From NCBI GenBank assembly GCA_025399215.1, contig MU621270.1, forward strand, positions 1 through 35,553: a DNA stretch of 35,553 nt. Reading direction: 5' to 3'. The DNA comes from Globomyces pollinis-pini (Eukaryota; Chytridiomycota; Chytridiomycetes; Rhizophydiales; Globomycetaceae). The translations under genes and the position numbers were made by a program. This document shows, piece after piece, positions 10,521 to 20,032 of this stretch (positions are counted from its first letter, which is position 1; each line of letters begins with the position of its first letter). The notes below the pieces were generated by a model. That model saw nothing but the letters and a program-made list of their open reading frames with translations. It was not told where the DNA came from and did not search any database.

Positions 10521-10539
10521 TCAGGTGACATCCACCTGA
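10521..10539. promoter_or_regulatory. Inverted repeat, probable factor-binding site
   Basis: Perfect 7-bp arms TCAGGTG and CACCTGA with a 5-bp spacer. Each arm contains an E-box-like core (CAGGTG/CACCTG). It lies four bases upstream of a TATA variant, a position expected for a dimeric activator site. Confidence 0.45.
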
Positions 10540-10543
10540 TGCT

Positions 10544-10551
10544 TATTTAAA
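10544..10551 (+). promoter_or_regulatory. TATA-like box (TATTTAAA) of the LRR gene
   Basis: TATTTAAA starts 33 bp before the ATG at 10577, the same spacing as the TATA boxes of nine other genes here. Confidence 0.45.
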
Positions 10552-10576
10552 TCGATCACTAGCCTTCAACTTTCCC

Positions 10577-11562
10577 ATGACAAACAAAGTCACTACAAAC
10601 TACAAATCAATGGATTTGACCCTGGACTTTTCTAAAAAGAAACATGGCATCCTAAAGTCTATTCCTTGGAACTCTTTCGTCTTGAACGATTTGTTATTTT
10701 TGGATCTCAGTTATAACGTTATTGATTCTTTGAACGTTAACTGTATTACTTGGATATTGCAGTTTGGAAGTCTACTGGAATTAAATCTTTGGGGAACTCA
10801 ACTGAACGACGAACTAGCTTCGATGGTCTTCAAAGCTCTCACCTTAAATACCACCTGTAGGGTATTGGATGTAGGTGGAAATCAAATATCTGATGCATCT
10901 GCACCAGAAATATCAAGTCTCATTGAGTATTCAAGATCATTATCGATTCTAGATTTGTCTAGTTGTCAAATAACGGATATCGGATTGGAATCAATTTGCA
11001 AAAGTCTCAAAACAAACTCTACATTAAGCGAATTTCACTTCCTTGGTAATATAATACACTAATTGAGTTAGATAATCCTATTACTTCAAAGGGTGCAGAA
11101 ATGATTTGTGATACTTTGTCTCACACTCCACAATTGTATGTAGCTCGTCTTCGAGATACTATAATTGATTTTGTAATACCCGATAGGATTGTCAATCAAT
11201 TGGAAAAGATTAATATTGCAAATCAAGGTTGTGAAAAGAAATTGACGAAATCACTTCAAACAGTATTTGGAAATCGAAAGTTATTGTTGTTTACCAAGTT
11301 ATTACCCATTGAACTATTGTACATTATTTTGGGGATTCAAATAGATTTGGAAATGGAATATCAACATCAATCGGTAGGAATGAAACCAAAAGACAGGATG
11401 GTATTGATGAATACTCTGTTGAGGAGAGATAGTATTGGTTTAGTAGTTGCAGGTAATCATTAGCTTTCATCAGTTAATATTCTGATAGAAGGTTATGATC
11501 AATTCTGTTTTAGTGCTAGAGAGTGCATCCGGATATGCCATCTGATCAATGTAAATAAATAG
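10577..11562 (+). CDS. Leucine-rich-repeat (RNI-like) protein with possible C-terminal F-box-like segment
   Basis: Exons 10577-11045, 11072-11452 and 11489-11562; introns 26 and 36 nt; 307 aa. Residues 40-190 hold five or so ribonuclease-inhibitor-type repeats, read as LLFLDLSYNVID, LLELNLWGTQLND, CRVLDVGGNQISD and LSILDLSSCQITD. The first intron is only 26 nt; using it restores the next repeat (LDNPITSKGAEMIC). Residues near 240 read LLPIELLYIIL, which resembles an F-box core, so the protein may serve as a ubiquitin-ligase adaptor; that is a weak inference. The last intron is less certain: without it the protein ends four codons later at VVAGNH, with it a 24-residue cysteine-containing tail is added. 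No partner can be named. Confidence 0.75.
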
Positions 11563-11678
11563 ATTCTGTGTGAATTTCGTTTCTTATCTGAGTACAGACA
11601 CTCATCCTTTGTGTTCGTTTTGGTACTCATGTGTGTGTACTTACATTGCTATGTTGGTTTTGGTATTGGTCCATTGAA

Positions 11679-12823
11679 ATGGAAACTTTTTTATTTTTTT
11701 TATCCTCAATGAAATCTTGTCAATTCCTGAATACAGGAGTCTGTCAAAATGTTGTATGCGCTAAACTACACAAAAATATTCTGGTTAAAAAGAAGGAATT
11801 TTCAACGGTTGGGAAGCGATTAAAGCAAAGGAAAGTAAAGTCTGTAAGGGCGGACGAGGAAGCTAATCAAATATTATCCTTATCCTCTGTTCAATCGCAA
11901 AATAACGTACCAATTCCTTCAGTGAACGTGCCAAAAATTACGCACTCAAAACCACCAAAAGAAATTAAAATACCCAAACAATTGAATGATGAAATCAATA
12001 ATATTCTGGATACCCTTTCAATCAAAAACATCAAACCTACATGTACATTAGATTATTCGCATATCAACACCACTCATCCTATTCGTATTTTCACATTTGA
12101 CCAACCACAACAAATTGATTTCTTTCACGAAACCATCCTAGATGTGACTGGAAAAGGAATGAATAATACTTTGCGTTATATTGGTGTAGATACAGAAACA
12201 TTTGTATTTAGGACAAATAATGCAAACAAAATGCCTTCTACTATCCAAATAAGCTTTGGTCATGGTTTAGTTGGTGTTTACCAAGGTATTTACCATGTTT
12301 ATAAATTGTGATAGTCTTTCGAATGAGTAGTCAGGCAAAGTTCAAATTCCCAGCTTCATTACAGGCTTTATTCACTTCCAAACATATTGCCAAATGTGGA
12401 GTAGGTCTATCACACGATGTTGTACCTTTGAAAACATACTTTGGAATTGATGTAAACGAATTCAGTAATTAACATATAGATGGTGAATTGTATTGATATT
12501 GATGCTATTGCTACTGCTTTCAATATTCCCTGCAGTTTACAATCACTTAGTAACATTCACTATACGTATTAACATTAGCCTATCTATTTTGTGAGAATAC
12601 AGTACTCCCTAAATCAAAAAAGTTGATTTTTAGGTGAGTCATTAATTTACTTCTAATTTATAGTAACTGGGATGCTAAGAATATAACCAAGAATGCATTA
12701 ATATATGCTGCTAAAGATGCAATCTATAGTCGAGAAGTTTTTGCTAACCTGTTCAAACTTCCTTCGATAACCTATGATACTGCGGAACTCAAGAAATTGA
12801 TCCAAAGCAAAGAAGTTCAATAA
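11679..12823 (+). CDS. CCCH zinc finger plus DEDDy 3'-5' exonuclease (WRN/RNase D type)
   Basis: Exons 11679-12285, 12315-12451, 12480-12549, 12579-12633 and 12664-12823; introns 29, 28, 29 and 30 nt; 342 aa. A CCCH finger (C14-x7-C22-x4-C27-x3-H31) opens the protein. A basic and disordered linker follows to about 135. The exonuclease domain then shows motif I VDTET (D171, E173), motif II GVGLSHD and motif III YAAKDA, the DEDDy pattern of Werner-type and RNase D-type nucleases. CIDIDAIATAFN and SLQSL also match the family. It should trim RNA or DNA 3' ends; the CCCH finger favours RNA. The donor at 12452 was chosen since it alone keeps the frame. The start could instead be ATG 11709 (332 aa), which would place the finger at the very N-terminus. 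Confidence 0.85.
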
Positions 12824-12933
12824 CTATTTATCAAATCACAACTATAATTCAGAAATACAAATTATTCCAATAAAATTGATGTATCTCAAAACTAAATTGG
12901 TCAGAAAAAAGAAAAGTACTCTTATTTTAAAAT

Positions 12934-14564
12934 TCAAACTGTATTTTTAACAAACGTAGCGACAACATCAGTTTTGTAGACCAAGGATATGGTATCATCG
13001 GTATTGATGACAAAATTCCAGGATATAATAGATCCGGCAGTACATGTTCCAACCTTGTAAGTTTCGAATTTACCACTATCCTCATAGAATGATAATGCAG
13101 AAGGGTTCAAGTTATGTTGGTTCTGTCGAATGGGATAGAGTGTTCGATTCACTTCAGGTTCACGAGTCATAAATAAGTATCCCTCCTTTTCATGTTTTGT
13201 AATGGTTACCAAACCATATGCTGGATGTGTATATTCTCCCATAAAATCATCAAATCTTGGATGGATTTTGATATCACCTTGTGTATACTTTTCGATGTCC
13301 GAAATCAAAGATGCTAAACCAGGCAGTGGTGCTTTATGAGTTAACACAGAGTCCATCAATGGTTTTCCTGCTTCAGGATGTAAGAATGTTGCTAATGCAT
13401 AAAACAATGCGTCTAGTGCAACACGATGATGTTTGGAATTACTTCCAACATATAAACCCAACTTCAAATCTGTATTGTTAGTGTAGGTTAGATATGTTGT
13501 AATGCCAGGTAGTCCTCCAGTATGACGGATAATACGATACTTGTCAATTTGATCAATTACCAAACCACATCCTAATGATAAGCTTAAATTTCATTACCAT
13601 CTCCAACAAACTTGATGACACCTCCTAATTGATTGTTTTGGGCATTATGAACCTTTGTCAAGACTTTGTTCACATCATATATGACTTGTGTACCATCTTC
13701 TGCCTTACCATCATTCATCAAACATTGTATCCACTTTGCCATGTCATTAGCCGAACAAACGATTCCACCTGGTGCACCATTTTGGTAACAATTGTATCTT
13801 GGTATAACACATAGTTTAGGTTTGAAATCAAACAATTCTTCTGGACTTTTCCCCTTGTATGCCTCTAAAAATTCTTCAGGTGAATAATCTAAATCGTGTG
13901 GTTCAGCAGAATCCCCTTCCACTTCATAACGTGCATTCATTCCCAACGGTTCGAAAATGTTCACTTTCACAAATTCGTAAAATGATACACCACTGACTTT
14001 TTCGATAATGATGGAAAGTAACACGTACATATAATTACTGTAAACGTAACTGTTTCTAAAATCTTTGGACATTTCAAGGTGTTTTAAGCTTTCAAAGAGT
14101 TGGTCGGATGACTTCAAATAACCATGATTAGAGGAAAACGCACGAAGATTTCCAAGAAACCCACTACGATGTGACAGAAGATCAAGAAGGTTGATGTTAT
14201 TGGTCACATACTCATCCGAAAATTCAAGGTCAGGTACAAAAGTCTTTAAAGGAGTGTTCCATTCCAACTTTTTTTGATTTACCAAGATAGAGATAGCACC
14301 AGCGACGAATGATTTGGAAAGAGAGCATTGTACAATAGGAGTATCTGCAGTCATTTCATTGTTTGGTTCCCCAATTCTATCAATCGATTTGATACCCCAA
14401 CCTTTACTAAATATTCTCTTGTTGTCTTTGATGATTGCAACTGATAATCCAGGTATACCTCTCTTTTCAACCTGTGCAGAGACAAAGGCATCAATGGAGT
14501 TAATCAAATCAGTATCTGATTTTTGTTGTTTTTCGGATGGTTTGACAGTAACTTTCACAAGCAT
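12934..14564 (-). CDS. Beta-lactamase-fold serine hydrolase (class C/LACTB-like)
   Basis: Exons 14564-13598 and 13571-12934; one 26-nt intron; 534 aa. The serine beta-lactamase/DD-peptidase fold is marked by SLSK (S81, K84), YSN (Y175, N177) and HTGG (H339-G342), which takes the place of the KTG motif. The HTGG motif lies in the second exon, so the short intron must be removed for an active enzyme. A C-terminal beta domain of about 110 residues (near 420-534) resembles the DUF3471-like tail of such proteins. No signal peptide or membrane segment is visible, so it is probably cytosolic. Fungal members act as esterases, amidases or peptidases of mostly unknown substrate; antibiotic resistance should not be inferred. 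A TATAAAA at 14608-14614 lies 50 bp upstream. Confidence 0.88.
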
Positions 14565-14999
14565 TTATAAGAATAAAGTGAATAACAAAAAGGATTGTTT
14601 TACCTGATTTTATACTTGCAAGTTTGGTGTTTCACATGAACAAAGCAGATGGGTTACACAGATTGCTTTCAAAAAGCAACGAACTGGAACTCAATGACTT
14701 TATCACGTTGAGGTCAAAACTTGCTCTGTTTTGATTTCATTACTTCCAATTTAGTTCGTGGAATTCTTGAAATTGTCCTGATTCACGTTATAAATAAAAA
14801 TTAGAATCGGTTTTGGCTATATTACATGCTTCAATTTTAATGTAAAGGGTGGGACAGTTAAAATTGTCCCGATCCGCCAAATAGGTTAGCATGGCCTTCA
14901 AATTCCCTAATAGGTATTGGATTATACCACCAGGTGTAAAAGCAAAAGCAGAAACATCCTTTACATCTATGTGGATATGAAATAATTATATTAAATGAT
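14565..14999. other. Intergenic region with inverted repeats, no gene
   Basis: This is the upstream region of the hydrolase gene. GGGACA/TGTCCC (14851-14856 and 14865-14870) and an overlapping CAATTTTAA/TTAAAATTG pair (14832-14840 and 14859-14867) could form alternative stems. The word AATTGTCC followed by YGAT occurs at about 14772 and 14862. Confidence 0.5.
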
Positions 15000-15617
15000 T
15001 CATGCTTTCAAACCGTCCTCCCAACATCCAACCACCTTCGTTCGAAATTCTTCTTTACAAAGCTCAAACAGTCCCACATCTGCTTTCAAATCACAAACCG
15101 ATTTGATAGCATTGTATCCATCATTGGTGATGATCTTTCCCGTCACATTGTCAAAGACGAAAAAAGCTGGGAATTCAATAGCATGATCACGTAGAAACAA
15201 TCGAAAATCTATCAGTTCTTGAGATGTAGACGGTTGATAATTCATATTGTAGAACTGTTTATCATGCATGAACGTTTTGAATCCCTCTTCCTGGTATGGT
15301 TTTTCAATAAATGAATAGTTCAAGATCACCAAACTAAATTTATCCTTATTGTGTTGCTGAATTTGATTTAAAATGGGTGAACTGCAAACGTTAATGATAC
15401 AATTAAATTACATTTGACAACAATATTTACACCATCCTTTTGATATAAAGACCACAACTATATCTGCTAATTGATCTCGTGATGTTGCATTTCCATTACC
15501 ATCCAACATTCGCGACCAATCAAATGATTCCATAGACAATGGCACGTGGTTCAGTTCATTGCATTTAGATCCATCACAGTTGTAGTACTCAGCATTAGAC
15601 ATTTTTCTTGATACCAT
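15000..15617 (-). CDS. Nucleoredoxin/thioredoxin-like protein
   Basis: Exons 15617-15412 and 15381-15000; one 30-nt intron; 195 aa. A thioredoxin-fold core begins near 52 with DIVVVFISKGWCKYCC. The redox motif is W62-C63-K64-Y65-C66 with an extra C67, instead of WCPPC or WCGPC. The intron follows directly after this motif; splicing joins it to PILNQIQQ and KFSLVILNYS, typical of the nucleoredoxin/tryparedoxin branch. FPAFFVFD carries the likely cis-proline. The N-terminal 50 residues contain a CDGSKC pair that may bind metal or form a disulfide. No signal peptide is seen. The TATA box is only 28 bp upstream of ATG 15617, so ATG 15602 (M6) is an alternative start. Confidence 0.78.
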
Positions 15618-16075
15618 ATTGCAAAGAATGGCATCATCTTATATACCTTTAGATTTAAGGCTTTGTTAGTTTTTTCCTACTTTGTCGTAGAGGGAGCAGC
15701 ATACAAGAGGAAAAATAGTTTTTCCTACTAATTTTTCCTATTGTATTACCACCATGATGACGAAATGGAAAATGAATGCACAATTGTAGTTTATATTTAC
15801 CACTGATATGATGCTGTTGATGCTGAATAAAATCAAAGTTTCACGAATAGCGAAACTACTATTTCACTAACTTGATAATATCTCATCACATTAATGCATG
15901 GCCATCCTGAGAGAGAATCAGAACAGAATAGTTTTTAAACTGAATCATCGACAGATATGGATAAACATCTATATTTTGAGCAAGTTATTGCTAAGACTGA
16001 GAGGGTATCCAATTAGTGTTTATTTCTATATACCATTCCAACATACAAAGTTTCTATAATTTTTAATTCATACCA
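15618..16075. promoter_or_regulatory. Divergent promoter region, redox protein and kinase
   Basis: The 458 bp hold both promoters. TTTTTCCTA occurs three times on the plus strand (15671, 15719, 15732) and its reverse AGGAAAAA once (15708). TATATAAG at 15638-15645 serves the redox gene; TATATA at 16027-16032 lies 49 bp before the kinase ATG. Confidence 0.5.
15638..15645 (-). promoter_or_regulatory. TATA box of the nucleoredoxin-like gene
   Basis: TATATAAG on the minus strand, 28 bp upstream of ATG 15617. Confidence 0.5.
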
Positions 16076-17829
16076 ATGAATTCTTTAAAGTTACTTGCCA
16101 TTGTTTTTGATTTTAACAAAAAATTTAATTCAATGGAGCAACCAACGATTACCAAAACAGATTCTCAGGATTCTCGATCTTCTGATTCTTTAAAGAAACG
16201 AGAACCAACCGATTTCGAATTCGGTAGAGTTCTTGGTGAAGGTATTCTTTCAAACAGTCAGTATTTAGATCAGGTTCTTATTCGACGGTTCTTTATGCTT
16301 TTGAACAATCTAAAAAGAGACCGTATGCTATCAAAGTATTGGATAAGAAACATATCGTAAAGGAAAAGAAGATTAAATATGTGACTGTATAAGTATTTCA
16401 CCATTCACAAAGTTAGATAGAGAAAGATGTTTTGTATTTATTGAACCATCCATATTGTGTCAAACTGTATTATACATTCCAAGATACATTGTCATTATAC
16501 TTTGCTCTGGAATATTGTTCAAATGGCGATTTGTTGGGTTTTCTAAAATCTAAAGGTCGATTTACCACTGAATTGACCAAATATTATATGTCGGAAATAT
16601 TAGTGGCAGTGGATCATATTCATTCTAAAGGAGTTATTCACCGGTAATCTGAACAACATTCACATTTTTTTTAGAGATTTAAAACCAGAAAATATACTAT
16701 TAGATGAAGATTGGCATATTAAAGTATCCTGGTTTAAAATTTGACATTATAGATTACTGATTTTGGAAGTGCTAAAATTGTACCTGTTTCTAGAAGTGGC
16801 GATTCAGAATCAATTACGATTGAGGAACCGAAAAAATCATCATTTGTGTAATTGTTTATGTTGTATTAATAGTTTAAAGTGGAACAGCTGAATATAGTCC
16901 ACCAGAATTGCTAAATGAACAAAAGGCATCAATTGCATCCGATATCTGGGCTCTTGGGTGCATTTTATATCAACTAATTGTGGGAGTCACTCCATTTAAA
17001 GGATCAAATGAATATCAGACATTTCAAAAAATTGTTAACTTGGATTACAAAATACCTATAAACACACCCGATGTTGCGAAAACCTTAATAAGTAAAATAT
17101 TGGTTCTGGATGCCAAAGCCAGACCAACTTTATCAGAATTCAAATCAGATGAATTTTTTTCAATGTTGTCGGAAGATTGGGATCAAGTTGTTGAAATCCA
17201 TTCAAATCCAAATTCAATCCCCAAGATGGAGGGCTATTTGGAACCCTTATATAAACATCCTTTGCAGTTGGATTTATTTGACCCTAACTTGCATTATGAT
17301 CTAGAAAATGATAATTTGGATAAAACGTTTCAAGATTTAAAAATCCAGTCACAAATCTCTTTAAATTCTCCTGATGATGATATGGCTGCGATACATGGTG
17401 ATGAAACAGACGAAGGACATTCTAGTGAGTCCGAACCCGATATTGACGATTGGTCTCCAAGTCCAACGTATTTTCCTGATGCTGTGAAATTTGGACTGGG
17501 CAAAAAGGTTTTCGTCTATTTCAGTAACAGTCTAGAAGTCGATTTTCTTTTCGAAGCAATCTGGAATTGTTTTAACAGAACAACGTCTATATCTCGTGAA
17601 CCCTGTAACTAATACAATTGACCAAACGTTTGATTTAAACACTATCACCACACAGAAGCTATCATCAAGTCATTTTGAAATCAAACAAGGAAAATCAAGT
17701 ATTCACTTTCAATTAAAGGTATGCTATGGCTAGTATTAATATTAGGATGTTATGGCTGATAGCGCTCAGGAATGGTTGGATGAAATCAATAGTCGGCAGC
17801 AACAACAACCTAGAAGTAGCAATACATAA
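16076..17829 (+). CDS. PDK1: 3-phosphoinositide-dependent kinase 1 family (PDK1/Pkh/Ksg1) with C-terminal PH domain
   Basis: Eight exons: 16076-16241, 16274-16386, 16417-16643, 16675-16723, 16753-16847, 16880-17507, 17536-17718 and 17746-17829; introns 32, 30, 31, 29, 32, 28 and 27 nt; 514 aa. The kinase is complete: glycine loop GEGSYS (54-59), K76, E95, HRDLKPEN (168-175), DFG (188-190). SFVGTAEYSPPELL at 215-228 is the PDK1 activation loop, with S215 at the autophosphorylated serine. A linker rich in Asp and Ser follows, then a PH domain (about 425-505) with QRLYLVNPVTNTID and the final-helix Trp in EWLDEI. A short poly-Gln run ends the protein. It should phosphorylate AGC kinases; in yeast the Pkh homologues respond to long-chain bases. 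The intron at 17508-17535 has an unusual GTTTTC donor. M20 (16133) is an alternative start. Confidence 0.93.
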
Positions 17830-18128
17830 TAGAACTTATCATTTATCGCACTATAATTCCCGTTTTGATTAAGTTAAACAATTTATGTCCCTTAATCGAT
17901 CAGCCAAAACTCTTTAATTTGACCTGCACTGAACTGGAGATATGGCCAATCATATGGCGTATTACAGATATATGGACAAATTTAATTTTATTCTTGTGCT
18001 TCCATGCGATAGACCCATAAGCCAAGAAGACAATCCAGGTAAAAAATTACTGGGAACCACCATAACTAACGTAACACGAAATCCATACACTGAGTTAAAA
18101 CGTACGAATTAAGAGTCATACAATTTAA

Positions 18129-18560
18129 ATGCTATTCCAATTCCTTACCCTTGCCTCAAGTGCTCTTTGTCTTGCTGTTGACTCTGCAGCTCAAAACAAT
18201 TTCATAACTGGCGATATTTACTTTGCTGATGACTGTAAGGCAGATTTGCAGGTGAATCAATATCGTCGCATTGTATTTGGAGAAAAATATCGACCAAAAG
18301 ATGCAACTAAAATGAAATTGTTATGGTGGAACTATCCTGCTAAAGAAATCAAACTTGACTTCTATGCAAATGATGATGCAAAGACTCCTTATGCTACTAT
18401 CACTCCTACTGGTCAATACTTTTTGGGAAGTGCTTGTGGATGGACAGGACCTCAAGTTAACGAAAATTCATTTACAATCAATACTAAACGAGGAATTTCT
18501 GGTGAATACTTTTTCTTGACCCAGGATTCTTATGTTGTAGCATCTCGTTCTAATAAATAG
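18129..18560 (+). CDS. Small secreted protein of unknown family
   Basis: Single exon, 143 aa. Residues 1-17 (MLFQFLTLASSALCLAV) are a clear signal peptide with an SALCLA-type end, so cleavage near 20 is likely. The mature protein is about 122 aa and has two cysteines (C36 in DDCK and C103 in SACGW), which could form one disulfide. Aromatic residues are frequent and the pattern of alternating hydrophobics suggests beta sandwich structure. I recognise no family. No TATA box lies at the usual spacing. The frame is bounded by stops and the coding bias matches its neighbours, so it is very likely a real gene. Confidence 0.72.
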   Translation: MLFQFLTLASSALCLAVDSAAQNNFITGDIYFADDCKADLQVNQYRRIVFGEKYRPKDATKMKLLWWNYPAKEIKLDFYANDDAKTPYATITPTGQYFLGSACGWTGPQVNENSFTINTKRGISGEYFFLTQDSYVVASRSNK

Positions 18561-18708
18561 AAAGATAATTCCATGTAAATCACTTGATCCATTTTTAACG
18601 CGAGTAATCAAATATTAATCCCATACCTATTTATTACAAATTAAGTGCAATGAAGACTAACCGTTGTTCAAACTGCAAAAGACTATCATATCGCTGAACA
18701 GTGTTGTC

Positions 18709-19306
18709 GTGCCACCTTTGAGTTTTGACTACAAATCAACGGACTTGAAGCTTCCTCCATTCAGTATTACACAGAGTTGATATAAGTCGCCTACTGGATG
18801 TAGAACTATCACTGCGCTGATAAAGAAGGTAAAGGCAGAGTTCTCACCTGAACTGGACTCACTCCCACTCATCTGGTTGACTCTCCATCTCTACACTGGA
18901 ACCAAACTCGTATCAGGACTCAATCTCTTAAAAACGATGTTAATAGTCCACTTCTACTCATACTATATGATCCCGTCCTCGTTATCGAGAAGCCAAAGAC
19001 TTCCCATCAATCTGAAGAACGAAAGAAAAGAAGGAAGCACTTAATCACATACTGATTCAGGTTAAAATAGATACAACCGAGAATATCCAGGTAAATGTTG
19101 AATTGGAGTGTATCCACAATATGGCAAAGATATCCCTTAAGCGACAATGGACTTATTGTATTGTATTACATTTGGCAAGGATTTACAACGTCGTTTTTTA
19201 TATATCTGATTCTTCTATATGCGGTCGAACTCTAGATACTTTGGCAGTCGAATTGCAAGTTGAAAAGAATCTTGGGAAGATTTATCCTTTGCTTTCAGAT
19301 AAATGA
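18709..19306 (+). pseudogene. Disrupted relic resembling a Crinkler (CRN) N-terminal ubiquitin-like domain
   Basis: The plus strand is coding-like but broken. One frame from 18709 reads through an in-frame TGA at 18778 and contains EFSPELDSLP and LTLHLYTGTKL near 18840-18915. The apparent continuation (NDVNSPLLLILYDPV) lies in a second frame from 18933. A third frame is open from about 19040 to 19306. The order of a helix, an LTLH-type strand, a GTKL turn and a PLLLxxYDPV strand recalls the ubiquitin-like header of CRN effectors known from oomycetes and early-diverging fungi. At least one stop and one frameshift rule out an intact protein. The family call is tentative: it rests on pattern memory only. 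Confidence 0.35.
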
Positions 19307-19448
19307 AATATAGGTAGTTCAAAGTAAATAGACAACGAAATTAGAATGCCTGTATAACTTGAAATTGATAGTTATGAACACAGCACCTTAAGTTTAATGA
19401 AGGTGTTGTTACGTTCCTTTATTCAGCCCTCCCTCACAGCTTTGTTAA

Positions 19449-19455
19449 TATAAAA
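19449..19455 (+). promoter_or_regulatory. TATA box of the small membrane protein gene
   Basis: TATAAAA, 35 bp upstream of ATG 19484. Confidence 0.45.
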
Positions 19456-19483
19456 CCCAACAAAATTCCTTTGAGTAAACTTA

Positions 19484-19696
19484 ATGACCCAAGTGACTAT
19501 TTCCATAGAAAACAATCAAACTATTGATGCAAAATCACTCCAATCCAGTACTCCTGTTTCATTTTATTTACAAGTTCACCCAGAACAGTTGGGCGTAACG
19601 GGGTTTATTATGAAAAGACCTACAACCATGCTATTTTACTTTATTACAATATGGCTATCAATCTGTATTTTGATTACAATATTGATTGTAAAGTAA
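19484..19696 (+). CDS. Small tail-anchored membrane protein, unknown
   Basis: 70 aa, single exon. The first 47 residues are hydrophilic. Residues 48-69 form one strongly hydrophobic helix (TTMLFYFITIWLSICILITI), followed only by VK at the C-terminus, the layout of a tail-anchored protein of the ER or outer mitochondrial membrane. A TATA box 35 bp upstream, the spacing typical of this window, supports it as a gene. I do not recognise the family; small subunits of membrane complexes often look like this. Confidence 0.5.
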   Translation: MTQVTISIENNQTIDAKSLQSSTPVSFYLQVHPEQLGVTGFIMKRPTTMLFYFITIWLSICILITILIVK

Positions 19697-20032
19697 CTCT
19701 TTACCATCCATTTCATGTAAATAAACCAAAAAGACACGTCCTTTAAATCGTGTGGAATCTTATCGACTTTAAATTCATTTCTTTCATTGTCTTTGTCAAA
19801 CCATTCATAAACGATAGAATCACATGTGCTTTTTGTGATTAAATTGCTTCACGTGCAAGAAAATGGACAAGACTATCACAAGCCGTTTTTGGAATTGACT
19901 GTGTGAAGAATAAACACAAAAAAGAAATTCATCAAATATCTTCATTTGACATAACAGTGGATTATTAGAATGACTACAAACGAATTGCAACTTAAATATG
20001 GTATATTAAATTATTAAATGGACAAAAATGTT
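19697..20032. other. Convergent intergenic region, no gene
   Basis: Contains the 3' ends of the small membrane protein and cyclin 2. A CACGTG hexamer lies near 19853. Nothing else is seen. Confidence 0.5.

Larger units (their letters stand above)
10234..10576. promoter_or_regulatory. Divergent promoter region, ceramidase 2 and LRR gene
   Basis: This 343-bp stretch separates the two start codons. Near the LRR gene it holds the inverted repeat TCAGGTG-ACATC-CACCTGA (10521-10539) directly followed by TATTTAAA (10544-10551). No TATA-like element is obvious on the ceramidase side. Confidence 0.55.
18561..19483. other. Gene-poor stretch holding a broken protein-coding relic
   Basis: Apart from the relic at 18709-19306 (listed separately) and the promoter of the small membrane protein, nothing else is supported here. 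Confidence 0.5.

Noticed and set aside
11046..11071. Frameshift in the LRR gene
   Set aside because: A 26-nt GT-AG intron restores both the frame and the repeat pattern, and a 26-nt intron is also found in the hydrolase gene.
13572..13597. Hydrolase gene as a pseudogene broken by a stop
   Set aside because: The stop lies in a 26-nt intron; the spliced product keeps all three catalytic motifs.
12934..14564. Antibiotic-resistance beta-lactamase or bacterial gene transfer
   Set aside because: The gene has a local-type 26-nt intron and ordinary codon use; fungal serine hydrolases of this fold are common.
16242..17745. PDK1-type gene as a degraded kinase with several stops
   Set aside because: Seven short introns with GT-AG ends restore a complete kinase and PH domain.
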